Notes under the pieces: generated by a model
Seen by the model: the letters and a program-made list of their open reading frames with translations, nothing else
Database searches by the model: none
What the model was told of the DNA's origin: nothing
Origin: Trichormus sp. NMC-1
Lineage (GTDB): Bacteria; Cyanobacteriota; Cyanobacteriia; Cyanobacteriales; Nostocaceae
Assembly (NCBI RefSeq): GCF_001858025.1
Contig: NZ_LZQD01000003.1
Span: 127,027-191,026 of the forward strand
Reading direction: 5' to 3'
DNA length: 64,000 bases
Program-made: the position numbers and the translations under genes
Shown: positions 28,284-39,137 of the stretch, in pieces
How the letters are laid out: the number at the start of each line of letters is the position of its first letter
Numbering within the stretch: position 1 is the first letter of the stretch

Positions 28284-28529
28284 TTGCCCAACGTTTTATT
28301 AAATTACCTGACTTCTTACATTAAAGCTACAAATGAATCTCCTCGTCTCCGCCTCAGAGCGTCTGTTCATTTCCTCCTGAAAGTGAAACGTTATAGCGTC
28401 TACCAGAGCATAAGTATGGCTACGCCAGCTATTACAAATCAACCGTTATTTATTAATACCATATCCCATAATTTTGAAAATCAATCAAACAGCAGATATA
28501 GGAATCCGGTTTGATTTATTTTCGCCTAC

Positions 28530-28907
28530 TTACTCAATTTTTCCAGTGGTAATGAGCATATAACTCAATAACCAATTTGCTGCTGTCGCCCTACGAGTTT
28601 GTCGTGGACCAAATTCACCAATTTTGTAACCTTTGAAACCGAGTTTTTCTTTGAGTAGTTGTTTGTTTTCTTGGGGAATGGAACGAGTCAATTTCATGGT
28701 TGCGGGGCGAGACTCAAGAAAATCAGTTGGTTCTGAATACTCATCTCGCCATGTCGGTGCTACTTGACTGGTATTCCATTTTTTAGTTGTAGAATCGTAG
28801 CGATAACCTAAGTGATACCATACTAATTGGTTGACGGTAGCATCATCAATTGTATCGTTGATAATTGCCCAAATTGTCTCTGTGTTAAGTTCTGGTAAGT
28901 TAGACAT
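28530..28907 (-). CDS. DUF1823 family protein
   Basis: 125 residues matching the DUF1823 family found in cyanobacteria and plastid-bearing plants. LNTETIWAIINDTIDDATVN, LVWYHLGYRYDSTTKKWN, VAPTWRDEYSEPTDFLESRP, ATMKLTRSIPQENKQLLKEK and a GEFGPRQTRRATAANWLL end are all present. It is soluble and of unknown function. Length is close to the family norm, with a slightly short C-terminus. ATG at 28905-28907. Confidence 0.88.
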   Translation of the reverse strand: MSNLPELNTETIWAIINDTIDDATVNQLVWYHLGYRYDSTTKKWNTSQVAPTWRDEYSEPTDFLESRPATMKLTRSIPQENKQLLKEKLGFKGYKIGEFGPRQTRRATAANWLLSYMLITTGKIE

Positions 28908-29213
28908 AAGCCAATTACAATTTATCAGTTGTCGTCTGCAAAATAACTACTAGTACCGCAGGACGGAAATTAAAAATTAAAAATTAAAACATCAAAAAGC
29001 AGATTAAACAAGCTTTTCAAGAATTTTTAATAGTTGGTTGACGGTTGTCGTTGTGTACTAGTGAATTGTAGTGAAAAATAATAGTGAAATAGTGAAAAAA
29101 ATTTCACTACCTGGATGTATTCTTCAAGACAGGAATGATTTTATCTTGTTGTCAATCGGCTGAAAGATTTATCTGCTACAACTTTCAGATGTTCTGACTA
29201 TAACTTCTCTCAC

Positions 29214-29657
29214 CTATAAAGCAATTGTTAAGTCTTTGAATAAAGTAAAAAGTTCTACGCAAAGAGAAGTTACTTGATCAGCAGCTATTTTATCAGATGT
29301 CACCCATCCGCTATAAACCCAATTCCCACAATAGTTGTAATAGGCATCTATGTGAGATTCTTTGTCCCAAATAGAGTGAAACTCTATATGATCCAACTTG
29401 TAAGGGGCCGTAAAGCTAAAACTACCATCTTCAGAGGATTGTTGCCAAAAGCATACATTCACCACTGCGTCAATCAATCCCTCCGCTTGAGGTATTAAAA
29501 TTTTAAACCCTTCAAACATTTTACTAGAGCATATTTCCGCCTCGGTAGTATTGTCTGGGAAATATTTTTTGACAATTTCCGACATTTTTACCAGATACTG
29601 GCGAACTTCAAAGTTTTTAAGTAATACTTTTTCACAATCCGATAAATTTTTCTGCAT
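29214..29657 (-). CDS. Hypothetical protein
   Basis: 147 residues not recognised. The N-terminal half is helical (CEKVLLKNFEVRQYLVKMSE), and the C-terminal half is rich in aromatics and looks beta-rich (DHIEFHSIWDKESHIDAYYN, CGNWVYSGW). It starts with ATG at 29655-29657 after TACAAGGACACAAAATA. No signal peptide or membrane segment. Isolated between DUF1823 and the dienelactone hydrolase. Confidence 0.55.
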   Translation of the reverse strand: MQKNLSDCEKVLLKNFEVRQYLVKMSEIVKKYFPDNTTEAEICSSKMFEGFKILIPQAEGLIDAVVNVCFWQQSSEDGSFSFTAPYKLDHIEFHSIWDKESHIDAYYNYCGNWVYSGWVTSDKIAADQVTSLCVELFTLFKDLTIAL

Positions 29658-29980
29658 TATTTTGTGTCCTTGTAAGAGTTTTTACTAAGCGCTTTTTTGT
29701 TATGTTTAGTTTGTAAGATTGATTAAAATATTGTGGTTTTTATTTTTAAAATACTTCCACAAGAATTATTATTATATAGGTAAACTGCCAATCTTGAATA
29801 CTAGACAAGTTTATGCAAAATTCCATACCACTACCAACAGGGAGAGACACGGAGACCCTCTGACCGAAGAGGACGCGGGGACACGGGGACACGGTGAAAA
29901 TCTCTCCGCGTCACCGCGTCTTCCCCTCACCTCGTCCTCTTTGGTCACCTGCAATATTAAAGATTTTTAGCGAAAGATTT
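29658..29980. other. Intergenic repeat-rich region
   Basis: Contains a run of GGACGCGGGGACACGGGGACA type repeats (near 29865-29895) followed by CCGCGTCACCGCGTC and a tandem duplication of AGATTTTTAGCGAA (near 29960-29990). One copy of that duplication covers the stop of the hydrolase gene. Short frames here follow the repeats and are not credible genes. Confidence 0.55.
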
Positions 29981-30766
29981 TTAGCGAAAGATTTCTGCAA
30001 AAAACTGCCGCATAGCCTTCCAAGAACGTTGTTCTGCAATTGGATTATAAAGTGAGCCTTGAGGATCATTTTTGGCTTCTGGGTTGGTGAAAGAATGAAC
30101 TGCACCACCGTAAGAGATTAATTGCCAGTCCACATTTGCCTGACGCATTTCGTTTTCAAAGCCTTTGAGTTGCTCTTCAGGCACAAAGGGATCATCAGCA
30201 CCATGTAAAACTAATACCTTAGATTTAATATTTTTGGCATCACTGGGGTTAGGGGTATCGAGGTTGCCATGAAAACTGACTACACCCTGAATATTTGCAC
30301 CACTGCGGGCTAATTCTAATACTGTACCACCACCGAAGCAGTAACCAATAGCAGCGATGCGTTTAGGGTCAGTTAACGGATAGTTTTGTAAAACTTGTAA
30401 CCCAGCTGTTGCTCTTTGACGCAATAATTTTCTATCCTGGCGATAAATTGTCGCTTGGGTTCCCGACTCCTGTTGATTTTTTGGTCTTATACCCTTGCCA
30501 TAGATATCAGCCGCAAAAGCAACATATCCCAACTTGGCTAATTGCTCAGTCCGTTTTTTGGTAAAAGACTGTAAGCCAGTCCAATCGTGAACTACTAAAA
30601 CCCCAGGACGCTTAACCTTGATAGCATCGTCATAAGCTAAATAACCTTCTAGAATGGTATTACCTTGCTTATACTCAATATTTTGTGTTCTAATTGCTGC
30701 TAATACATCACCAGCAGTCAACAACATAATAACAGGTGTAAATAAAACAGAAAGCAAAATTTTCAT
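29981..30766 (-). CDS. Dienelactone hydrolase family protein, exported
   Basis: An alpha/beta hydrolase of 261 residues with a cleavable signal peptide (MKILLSVLFTPVIMLLTAG followed by DVLA). The DLH family pattern is clear: GVLVVHDWTGLQSF, AFAADIYGKGIRP, the nucleophile Cys in GYCFGGGT, VLVLHGADDPFVP (catalytic Asp) and a His in GGAVHSFTNP. The substrate is unknown and periplasmic location is inferred. The C-terminal FRQF-like end is followed directly by a short tandem duplication. Confidence 0.88.
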   Translation of the reverse strand: MKILLSVLFTPVIMLLTAGDVLAAIRTQNIEYKQGNTILEGYLAYDDAIKVKRPGVLVVHDWTGLQSFTKKRTEQLAKLGYVAFAADIYGKGIRPKNQQESGTQATIYRQDRKLLRQRATAGLQVLQNYPLTDPKRIAAIGYCFGGGTVLELARSGANIQGVVSFHGNLDTPNPSDAKNIKSKVLVLHGADDPFVPEEQLKGFENEMRQANVDWQLISYGGAVHSFTNPEAKNDPQGSLYNPIAEQRSWKAMRQFFAEIFR

Positions 30767-30999
30767 GACGCTGTAAATACTAAAATACTTATTATGGTTG
30801 ATTATCCCTACAAAACTGACAAAAATAACAATAATGTCTGACTTTGACTACAAAAATTATGCTTCTGCTAGGTTGTAGATTTTGATGAATTCATAAGACT
30901 GCCATTCCAGCCAGTCCAAATGGTGTAGTGACAGTACATTATTAGTTATATAAATAAAAATCATTGTTCCGTCTATTTATCGGCTACTAACACAAAACC

Positions 31000-33105
31000 A
31001 TGAGTGCAACTGCTACTATTTCTCAAAGTTCCCTAATTCAAGGCTGTGGTTTACCTCTGTTTGCAGAGATTACACCGGAGCAAGTAGAACCAGCCTTCAG
31101 GCATCTGTTAGCAGACCTGGAGCAGCAACTAGCTATATTAGAAGCTAATGTCCAACCTACCTGGAGCGGTTTAGTAGAACCTCTAGAAAAGTTGACAGAA
31201 AGGCTGCACTGGAGTTGGGGAATACTGAACCATTTGATGGGGGTTAAAAATAGCCCAGAACTACGTATATCCTATGAAAAGGTTCAGCCGCAAGTAGTGC
31301 AGTTTATTAACACCCTTGGTCAAAGCAAACCTATCTACAAGGCTTTTAAAGCCCTACGCGCTAGTGATACCTGGGAAACCTTAGAATCAGCCCAGCAGCG
31401 TATTGTCGAAGCAGCTATTCGGGATGCAAAATTGTCTGGTGTCGGCTTAGAAGGATTAGCTCGAGAACGTTTCAATGCTATTCAGATGCAGTTAGCAGAT
31501 TTGTCTACAAAGTTTTCTAATCATCTTCTGGATGCTACTACAGCTTTTAGCTTAATTCTCACAACCAAAGCAGAAATAGAAGGTTTACCTAGCAGCTTAA
31601 TCAGTCTGGCGGCCCAAGCTGCTCGTGCTGCTGGAGAAGAAAACGCCACTCCAGAAAATGGCCCTTGGCACATTACTTTGGATTTTCCTAGCTATTTCCC
31701 CTTCATGCAACACAGCAACCGCCGAGATTTGCGTGAAAAGGTTTACAAGGCGTATATTACCCGTGCGTCGTTTGGGGAATTAGATAACAGCCCTTTAATT
31801 GAAAGTATTTTAGAGTTGCGACAAGAACTGGCAGAGTTAATTGGCTTTGAAAATTTTGCCGAACTGAGTTTAGCTAGTAAGATGGCGAAAAATGTCCCAG
31901 CAGTAGAAAAGTTGTTAGAAGAACTACGTCAAGCTAGTTATCATGCGGCTGTCAAAGACTTAGAAGCACTGAAAGCTTTTGCCAAAACCAAGGGAGCAGC
32001 AGAAGCCGAGAATTTACAACATTGGGATATCAGCTTTTGGGCAGAACGTCAACGAGAAGCGAAATTTGCTTTTACTGAGGAAGAATTACGTCCTTACTTC
32101 CCGCTTCCCCAAGTGTTAGATGGGTTATTTGGACTCGTGAAGCGGTTGTTTGGTGTAACAGTCACTCCGGCAGATGGTCAAGCCCCAGTTTGGCATGAGG
32201 ATGTGCGTTATTTCCAAATTGCTGATAAAAATGGTTCTCCCATTGCTTACTTTTATCTAGATCCTTATAGCCGTCCTGCTGAAAAGCGTGGTGGTGCTTG
32301 GATGGATGTTTGTATTCATCGCCGCAAAATCACAGAAAATGGTGTCACGAGCATCCGCTTACCTGTAGCATATTTGATTTGTAACCAAACTCCTCCAGTT
32401 GATGGCAAGCCTAGCTTAATGACTTTCGATGAAGTCGAAACATTGTTTCACGAATTTGGACATGGTTTGCATCATATGCTTACCAAAGTTGACTATACGG
32501 GAGCCGCAGGCATTAATAATGTCGAGTGGGATGCAGTGGAATTACCTAGTCAGTTTATGGAAAACTGGTGTTATGACCGCCAGACTTTGTTTGGTATGGC
32601 TAAACACTACCAAACAGGTGAACCACTGCCAGAGCATTACTACCAAAAGTTGTTAGCAGCACGTAATTACATGAGTGGTTCGGCTATGTTGCGGCAAATT
32701 CACCTCAGCAGCGTTGATTTGGAGCTACACTACCGCTATCGTCCTGGTAGTCAAGAAACTCCGGTAGATGTACGTCATCGCATTGCTAAAACAACTACGG
32801 TTTTACCACCATTACCCGAAGATGGGTTTTTATGTGCATTCGGTCACATTTTTGAAGGTGGTTATGCAGCAGGTTACTACAGCTATAAGTGGGCGGAAGT
32901 TCTCAGTGCTGATGCGTTTGCGGCTTTTGAAGAAGCTGGACTAGAAGATGAAGAAGCAATACACATTACTGGTAGACGCTACCGAGATACAGTGTTAGCA
33001 CTGGGCGGTAGTAAGCACCCAATGGAAGTTTTTCAAGCCTTCCGGGGTAGGGAACCAAGTACTACTGCGCTGCTAAAACATAATGGTTTATTGGCTGTGG
33101 TTTAA
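31000..33105 (+). CDS. prlC: M3 family metallopeptidase, oligopeptidase A-like
   Basis: A cytoplasmic zinc oligopeptidase of 701 residues, the normal length for PrlC/OpdA. The zinc site FHEFGHGLHHML (HExxH, about residues 484-488) and the downstream Glu region NNVEWDAVELPSQFMENWC match M3A. The N-terminal helical domain and C-terminal GYAAGYYSYKWAEVLSADAF complete the family features. It degrades short peptides, including signal-peptide fragments. Transcribed alone. Confidence 0.93.
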   Translation: MSATATISQSSLIQGCGLPLFAEITPEQVEPAFRHLLADLEQQLAILEANVQPTWSGLVEPLEKLTERLHWSWGILNHLMGVKNSPELRISYEKVQPQVVQFINTLGQSKPIYKAFKALRASDTWETLESAQQRIVEAAIRDAKLSGVGLEGLARERFNAIQMQLADLSTKFSNHLLDATTAFSLILTTKAEIEGLPSSLISLAAQAARAAGEENATPENGPWHITLDFPSYFPFMQHSNRRDLREKVYKAYITRASFGELDNSPLIESILELRQELAELIGFENFAELSLASKMAKNVPAVEKLLEELRQASYHAAVKDLEALKAFAKTKGAAEAENLQHWDISFWAERQREAKFAFTEEELRPYFPLPQVLDGLFGLVKRLFGVTVTPADGQAPVWHEDVRYFQIADKNGSPIAYFYLDPYSRPAEKRGGAWMDVCIHRRKITENGVTSIRLPVAYLICNQTPPVDGKPSLMTFDEVETLFHEFGHGLHHMLTKVDYTGAAGINNVEWDAVELPSQFMENWCYDRQTLFGMAKHYQTGEPLPEHYYQKLLAARNYMSGSAMLRQIHLSSVDLELHYRYRPGSQETPVDVRHRIAKTTTVLPPLPEDGFLCAFGHIFEGGYAAGYYSYKWAEVLSADAFAAFEEAGLEDEEAIHITGRRYRDTVLALGGSKHPMEVFQAFRGREPSTTALLKHNGLLAVV

Positions 33106-33152
33106 AGGTAAGCAAACCCAACATTGACTAAGTTTTTGTTGGGTTGCACTAT

Positions 33153-33215
33153 TTGTAATTCGTAATTCATAATTCGTAATTCGTAATTCGTAATTTGTAA
33201 TTCGTAATTCGTAAT
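33153..33215. repeat. TCGTAAT heptamer tandem repeat (9 units)
   Basis: Nine units of TCGTAAT with a few single-base variants (TTGTAAT, TCATAAT) lie between the oligopeptidase stop and the carbonic-anhydrase-like gene. Same class of heptanucleotide repeat as at 38199 and 20468, but another sequence. Confidence 0.85.
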
Positions 33216-33280
33216 AATGCCTCCGGTACTCTGCGCGTTGGCGTTAGCACTACGTATATTTCAGAAATCAAATATTATTT

Positions 33281-33850
33281 CTATATCTGATTTTCAAGTG
33301 TTGGTAGAATAGGTTGGAATTCAGCTTTGTTGAGAGTCGCCAAATAAAGTTCAACATCAATATCAGGATAGCGATTGCGAATTAACCAATAAGCTCGATT
33401 TAAATAATCTGTATGTACTTGCAACTCTCGCTCTGGATCTTTGCTTAAATTAGAGTCAATCATCATTGCATAAGCTCCGCAATCTTGATGATCAATCACA
33501 ATCACTTTCTGAATATGATGTAGTCGATAGGATATATCTAGCTGATCCCAAAATGCTTCAGCATCAGATGGGTGGGGAAAACCTGTTATAGCTAGGGAAG
33601 CACCTGCTAAAGCTGTCCAATCATACTCACCCCATAAATTTTTTCTGCTTAAAAAATAGCGTTCTGCTGTCATAAACCGAAAGTCAATACAACTAAGAAC
33701 TAAAGCTTTTGTTTGATGAGTTTCGGCTCTAGCGGGTGCTGCTGATTGTAAAATACTAAATGCTACTGCTCCGGGAAGGAGAGATGTGAGAAAATGACGA
33801 CGACTTACCAAGGGAGGGCAACAAAGACATTGATTTGTTGTTTTGTTCAT
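33281..33850 (-). CDS. Tat-exported beta-carbonic-anhydrase-like protein
   Basis: 189 residues with a twin-arginine signal (SRRHFLTSLLPGAVAFS, then APARAE). The mature part has the zinc-binding pattern of beta-carbonic anhydrases: C-x-D-x-R in LVLSCIDFRF and H-x-x-C in VIDHQDCGAY. The rest is shorter than the classical enzyme. A periplasmic or lumenal CO2/bicarbonate role is plausible but unproven. It starts at 33848-33850. Confidence 0.72.
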   Translation of the reverse strand: MNKTTNQCLCCPPLVSRRHFLTSLLPGAVAFSILQSAAPARAETHQTKALVLSCIDFRFMTAERYFLSRKNLWGEYDWTALAGASLAITGFPHPSDAEAFWDQLDISYRLHHIQKVIVIDHQDCGAYAMMIDSNLSKDPERELQVHTDYLNRAYWLIRNRYPDIDVELYLATLNKAEFQPILPTLENQI

Positions 33851-34702
33851 GTTCTATTAATAATATTATTTAGGAATACAGCACTTCCCGGTGTTATGAG
33901 GTACAAGAACCCCACCCCCAACCCGCTAAGAGCAAGCGATGAGGGGGCTAAGATGTACTTCATAAGAGCGGAAACTGCTGTAGCATTCCCAGTCTGGAGA
34001 CTGGGAACGAGATAAATGTGATTTAGGAGTAGGGGTAAAGTGCAATGCTAAACCCCTAAAAAAGTGATTATAAACAATATTTAAAGTAACTAGGCTCACC
34101 GGATATTTTAGTATTTCTTTAGCTTCAAAGTCTTGCAGATACTTTAGCACGGTTTCAATTTAGTGGGTGATATCTCGGCTTCAAGTCTGTATCAATTGTA
34201 CCATTAGTTAATGAAATTTCTGAGTTAACCTCAAACTAAGTTCAGGGGTAATTGTAGACATTCCATAAACTAAGTTCAGGGGTAATTGTAGACATTCCAT
34301 TAAAAATCTTGTATTGATTGGATAACTGATATGATCTATCCTTAATTTTTCTTAGCATTACTTAACGAAGTTCTAATTAAAAAATATGAACATAAATTAA
34401 AAATAATAATTAACATCATATTTCGTAAAGTTTATTAGGCTAGATTGAGAGTATGCTTAATACAATGAAAGCCTAGTTGCAATTTTAAGTAACTAAGTGC
34501 AAACAAACTTAAAGATTCATTAGTTTTTGGCTCATTGGTTAGTTTTAGTAGTACTAACTAAAGACTCATAACTAATCACTAAGATCGGAAGTTAATTTGT
34601 GCCTATTTACTGACTAGGTTGTAGAGCAAAGTGGAGAACATCCGTTCTGATGCTCAGTACTAGCAGCGAAACCCCAAGAAACCTTAAGAACAATTACGGA
34701 AG
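33851..34702. other. 850-bp intergenic region with repeats, no gene seen
   Basis: Holds a C-rich hairpin repeat (33902-33955), a CCCAGTCTGGAGACTGGGA hairpin (near 33988-34010), a perfect 34-bp tandem duplication (34233-34300) and, nearer the usp gene, a TTAGTTTTAGTAGTACTAACTAA hairpin. Short frames are fragmented. It includes the usp upstream region. Confidence 0.55.
34233..34300. repeat. Perfect 34-bp tandem duplication
   Basis: Two head-to-tail copies of AAACTAAGTTCAGGGGTAAT... (34 bp each, identical) with no spacer, in the gap upstream of the universal stress protein gene. Confidence 0.9.
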
Positions 34703-35554
34703 ATGATAGAAAAAATTTTGCTGGCTGTCTCTGGACTGGGACACGCAGAAGAAATGCTCAAGACATTGAAAGAATTGCCTTCGATCCAATCTGCAAAAGT
34801 TACCGTTCTGCACGTTGTATCGCCACAAAGCACTGCTGCGGCAATGACAGATAAATGGGAAGAAGGTGGCAAGATTCTGGCTAATGCAATTCAGTCTTTG
34901 AACTTAGATCCTAGTCAGGTTTCTTCGATTTTACGACAAGGTGATCCCAAAGATGTAGTTTGTCAAGTAGCTGAAGAAATGGATGCGGACTTGATTATCA
35001 TGGGTTCACGAGGACTCAAGCGACTACAATCGATTTTATCAAACTCAGTCAGCCAGTATGTTTTTCAATTGTCTTCTCGTCCCATGTTGCTGGTTAAAGA
35101 TGACATTTATGTCAAAAGAATTAAGCGTGCTATGGTGGCTATAGATAATTCTGAAGCAGCTACAAATTGCTTGAATTTAGCTTTGTTTTTGTTGCGTGGT
35201 GTTACAGGTGGCCAGTTAATTTTGGCTAACGTCAATACAGATTTGGGCGGCAAATTATCAGGAATCACTGATATCAAGCCAGAAAAAAATTCAGTTTTGG
35301 GACTTGCAGTTGCAGAAGCTGACAAACAAAATGTTGCGGTTCGTTGTGTAAGCAGTAGTGGCAAACCTGGGGAAGAAATTTGCCGTTTAGCTGAAGAACT
35401 GAATGTAGATTTATTATTGCTGGGTTCTCCAGATCGTCGTCCATCTATTGCTAAGAGTTTTGTGGATCTAGACAGACTGATTGGTGCTTCTTTGTCGGAC
35501 TATGTTCGAGTTAATGCGACTTGTCCTGTATTGTTAGCACGGACGGATGCATAA
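34703..35554 (+). CDS. Universal stress protein with two UspA domains
   Basis: 283 residues made of two USP folds in tandem. The first (3-130) has the nucleotide-binding end GSRGLKRLQSILSNSVSQYV. The second (about 138-280) has a changed loop, GSPDRRPSIAKSF, so ATP binding may be confined to the first half. Cytoplasmic stress-response role, ligand unknown. ATG at 34703 is preceded by ACGGAAG. Confidence 0.9.
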   Translation: MIEKILLAVSGLGHAEEMLKTLKELPSIQSAKVTVLHVVSPQSTAAAMTDKWEEGGKILANAIQSLNLDPSQVSSILRQGDPKDVVCQVAEEMDADLIIMGSRGLKRLQSILSNSVSQYVFQLSSRPMLLVKDDIYVKRIKRAMVAIDNSEAATNCLNLALFLLRGVTGGQLILANVNTDLGGKLSGITDIKPEKNSVLGLAVAEADKQNVAVRCVSSSGKPGEEICRLAEELNVDLLLLGSPDRRPSIAKSFVDLDRLIGASLSDYVRVNATCPVLLARTDA

Positions 35555-35755
35555 ATGGGTAATGGGGAGCAAGATTCTCCGATGAAAGGATGAACAGGAT
35601 GGATTTGAGAATGATGAAGATTAATCCTGTATCCCTGAGGAGAGTCTTAACCATTCATCCTGAAGTTCTGATTGGTAATTGGGGAAAAGGTAATTGGTAA
35701 TACTTTCTCCTATTATCAATCCACGATCCAAAATTCATATCGGTGGTTGATAAAT

Positions 35756-35790
35756 AAAAACCCCAGCACTAAAAGTGTCAGGGTTTTTTC
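35756..35790. terminator. Bidirectional Rho-independent terminator between usp and psbM
   Basis: AAAAACCCC and GGGTTTTTT flank an imperfect AGCACT/AGTGTC stem, giving a T-run on both strands. It is placed 17 bp after psbM (minus strand) and downstream of usp (plus strand), so it can stop both transcripts. Confidence 0.75.
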
Positions 35791-35806
35791 TTTTATTACT
35801 CAAGTA

Positions 35807-35923
35807 TTAACTATCTTTTCCACCTTCACGGCTGGCAGTTTGGATGTAAAGTATGATTAAAAACACGGCAGGAACTAGAACGAACAAAATGCTCGCTACG
35901 AACCCCAACTCATTAACTTGCAT
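35807..35923 (-). CDS. psbM: Photosystem II protein PsbM
   Basis: A 38-residue single-helix subunit at the photosystem II dimer interface in the thylakoid membrane. The translation starts [20 protein letters not shown] and ends [14 protein letters not shown], matching PsbM along its whole length. The ATG is at 35921-35923 with GAGAGGCGATC upstream. A terminator follows at 35756-35790, so it is monocistronic. Confidence 0.96.
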   Translation of the reverse strand: MQVNELGFVASILFVLVPAVFLIILYIQTASREGGKDS

Positions 35924-36040
35924 GGCAAGATCGCCTCTCTTTGATTTCCAGTCAACAATTTTAGAATAGCATCATCGATGACAGGGTTTGCTGAAATTTT
36001 CTGTTTTGGTCAGTAGTTATTGGTTATTAGTCATTGGCTA

Positions 36041-36186
36041 AGGGACTTCCAAATAAAAAAGTCCCCAATTTGTAGGGTGGGTTACGCTGCGCTAACCCAC
36101 CATTACTATCCCCTAAATTTATGGTGGGTTACGGACTACCTAACCCACCCTACGATTTTTGGGTAATTTATTTTTTGGTGTTCCCT
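36041..36186. mobile_element. 146-bp MITE-like element (AGGGAACNCCAAAAAATAAAT ends)
   Basis: Ends AGGGACTTCCAAATAAAAAA and, as reverse complement, AGGGAACACCAAAAAATAAA. The interior holds two GTAGGGTGGGTTA hairpins. Another copy begins at 63950 and runs off the window, and one isolated end is at 22875-22899. Confidence 0.75.
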
Positions 36187-36213
36187 AAAATGCTGAACTC
36201 CTCAACTGCTTAC

Positions 36214-36510
36214 TTAAGGCTTGGTAACAACACTGACAGCGCCATTAACTAGGGTTTGACAAGCAAGGCGGTAATTATCGGGCTTTTTTTTGAATTTTTG
36301 GTTTTCTACATCGGTGCGGGGTGAGAGGTTCTCCAGTCCTTCGACTACTTCAACGACGCAAGTAGCACATTGCCCATTACCGTTACAATTCGTCACCTTA
36401 GCCAAGAATTTATAGATATCAATGCCATTTTCCATTGCTTTAATCCGAAGATTAGCACCATCTGCTGCCACTATTTCTTTATTTTCTTTGACAAATTTAA
36501 TGTTTCCCAT
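36214..36510 (-). CDS. 2Fe-2S ferredoxin-like protein
   Basis: 98 residues from the ATG at 36508-36510, which has GCGAGGAATCAGC upstream. A longer frame to 36633 includes non-ferredoxin sequence and is rejected as the start. The beta-grasp ferredoxin pattern has cluster ligands C-x5-C-x2-C in [16 protein letters not shown] and a distal Cys in [11 protein letters not shown]. It differs from photosynthetic PetF (C-x4-C-x2-C spacing) and is probably a specialised electron carrier or assembly ferredoxin. Confidence 0.82.
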   Translation of the reverse strand: MGNIKFVKENKEIVAADGANLRIKAMENGIDIYKFLAKVTNCNGNGQCATCVVEVVEGLENLSPRTDVENQKFKKKPDNYRLACQTLVNGAVSVVTKP

Positions 36511-36802
36511 AGCTGATTCCTCGCTGAGTGTAAGTGTAAGTCTGGCTTTGTGTTGATTAAGGTTGATACATAAGACGAATTGCAAAAGGTTGTTTTGCAA
36601 GGGTAGGGGAAAGGGTAAAAGAAACTTCTCCACCTTTCTCCTACCTTCCGTTTTTTCTGACTTCAGTAATTTGTCTATTATCCTAGTTAATTATAGTAAT
36701 TTATTGCAAAATATTAATAAATATCAATTTTCGCTAAGATAATGGGACAAAAAAATAGGACAGGTGTATGTTTCCTGTCCAAAAAATTAAGAATAGATTG
36801 GT

Positions 36803-36940
36803 CTACCTGAAACCTACGGCTGCTTGCCAAACAAAAGCGAGCAACAAGAAGAAGACAGGAATTATTGGGAGAACATCCACCAAGGGGTCGAAGATTTGGT
36901 AAGCTTCAGGCAGTTTTGCTAATAAAAGTGCTGCTTCCAT
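36803..36940 (-). CDS. psbK: Photosystem II protein PsbK
   Basis: A 45-residue photosystem II subunit near CP43. The translation [20 protein letters not shown], then [18 protein letters not shown] and QAAVGFR, matches cyanobacterial PsbK, including the N-terminal 8-residue prepeptide that is removed before the KLPEAY mature start. ATG at 36938-36940, stop TAG at 36803-36805. It is 139 bp downstream of tgt on the same strand, the common cyanobacterial order. Confidence 0.96.
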   Translation of the reverse strand: MEAALLLAKLPEAYQIFDPLVDVLPIIPVFFLLLAFVWQAAVGFR

Positions 36941-37079
36941 GTTTGTTTAAATCCACCTAATCCAACACAGCTTTCATATTTGAGATGTATCTTAACATGG
37001 TTTGGTGATTGGCAATTGGTAATTGGCGATTGCTAATTAATTAATTAATTAATTATTTTTCCCCAACGTCCCTTTTTCC

Positions 37080-38541
<1,462 letters not shown>

Positions 38542-38551
38542 ATTAGTCATT

Positions 38552-38990
38552 GAAATCCCCTCTGTTTCAATCCCTAATAGGGAGTAATAGAAATTGCAAT
38601 CCCATTGGTACATTAAGAGTGCCGAGGAAATCCCCTCTGTTTCAATCCCTAATAGGGAGTAATAGAAATTGCAATCCCATTGGTACATTAAGAGTGCCGA
38701 GGAAATCCCCTCTGTTTCAATCCCTAATAGGGAGTAATAGAAATTGCAATCCCATTGGTACATTAAGAGTGCCGAGGAAATCCCCTCTGTTTCAATCCCT
38801 AATAGGGAGTAATAGAAATTGCAATCCCATTGGTACATTAAGAGTGCCGAGGAAATCCCCTCTGTTTCAATCCCTAATAGGGAGTAATAGAAATTGCAAT
38901 ATCTGTTAGGCGATCGCTCTATTTCCAAAGTGCGAGGCAAAGTTTCAATCCCTAATAGGGAGTAATAGAAATTGCAATGTTGTATGATAG
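38552..38990 (-). CRISPR. Mini CRISPR array (6 repeats) embedded in heptamer repeats
   Basis: Six copies of the same 37-nt repeat as the main array, at 38564, 38639, 38714, 38789, 38864 and 38942. Spacers 1-4 are the same 38-nt sequence (CCCATTGGTACATTAAGAGT...), and spacer 5 is 41 nt (ATCTGTTAGGCGATCGC...). The left edge keeps the last 12 nt (GAAATCCCCTCT) of spacer 1's sequence, and the right edge keeps the first 12 nt (GTTGTATGATAG) of another. All three are present in the main array (42133, 41985, 41689). No leader or cas gene adjoins, and ATTGGTC/ATTAGTC units flank both sides. Confidence 0.92.
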
Positions 38991-39058
38991 ATTGGTCATT
39001 AGTCATTAGTCATTGGTCTTTGGCGTAATATAGTGCCTACGGTCTCGCTAGGCACTAT
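38991..39058. repeat. Heptamer remnants and a downstream hairpin
   Basis: Four ATTGGTC/ATTAGTC units (38991-39018) close the right side of the mini array. A hairpin ATAGTGCCTA / TAGGCACTAT follows at 39030-39058. The rest up to 39137 holds no gene. Confidence 0.75.
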
Positions 39059-39137
39059 TACGAATTAGTTAATTCCCAGCCTCTAGGGGTTTAACCCTGC
39101 ATTATACTACTGCCTGATTGGGTATATGATTTCTAGG

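Noticed and set aside
28284..28514. 76-codon plus-strand frame upstream of DUF1823
   Set aside because: Overlaps the dispersed repeat inverted relative to 24822-24903 and ends in AT-rich DNA. No protein features.
29719..29970. 83-codon plus-strand frame before the dienelactone hydrolase gene
   Set aside because: Covers GGGGACACGGGGACA-type repeats, with no recognisable protein pattern or ribosome-binding site.
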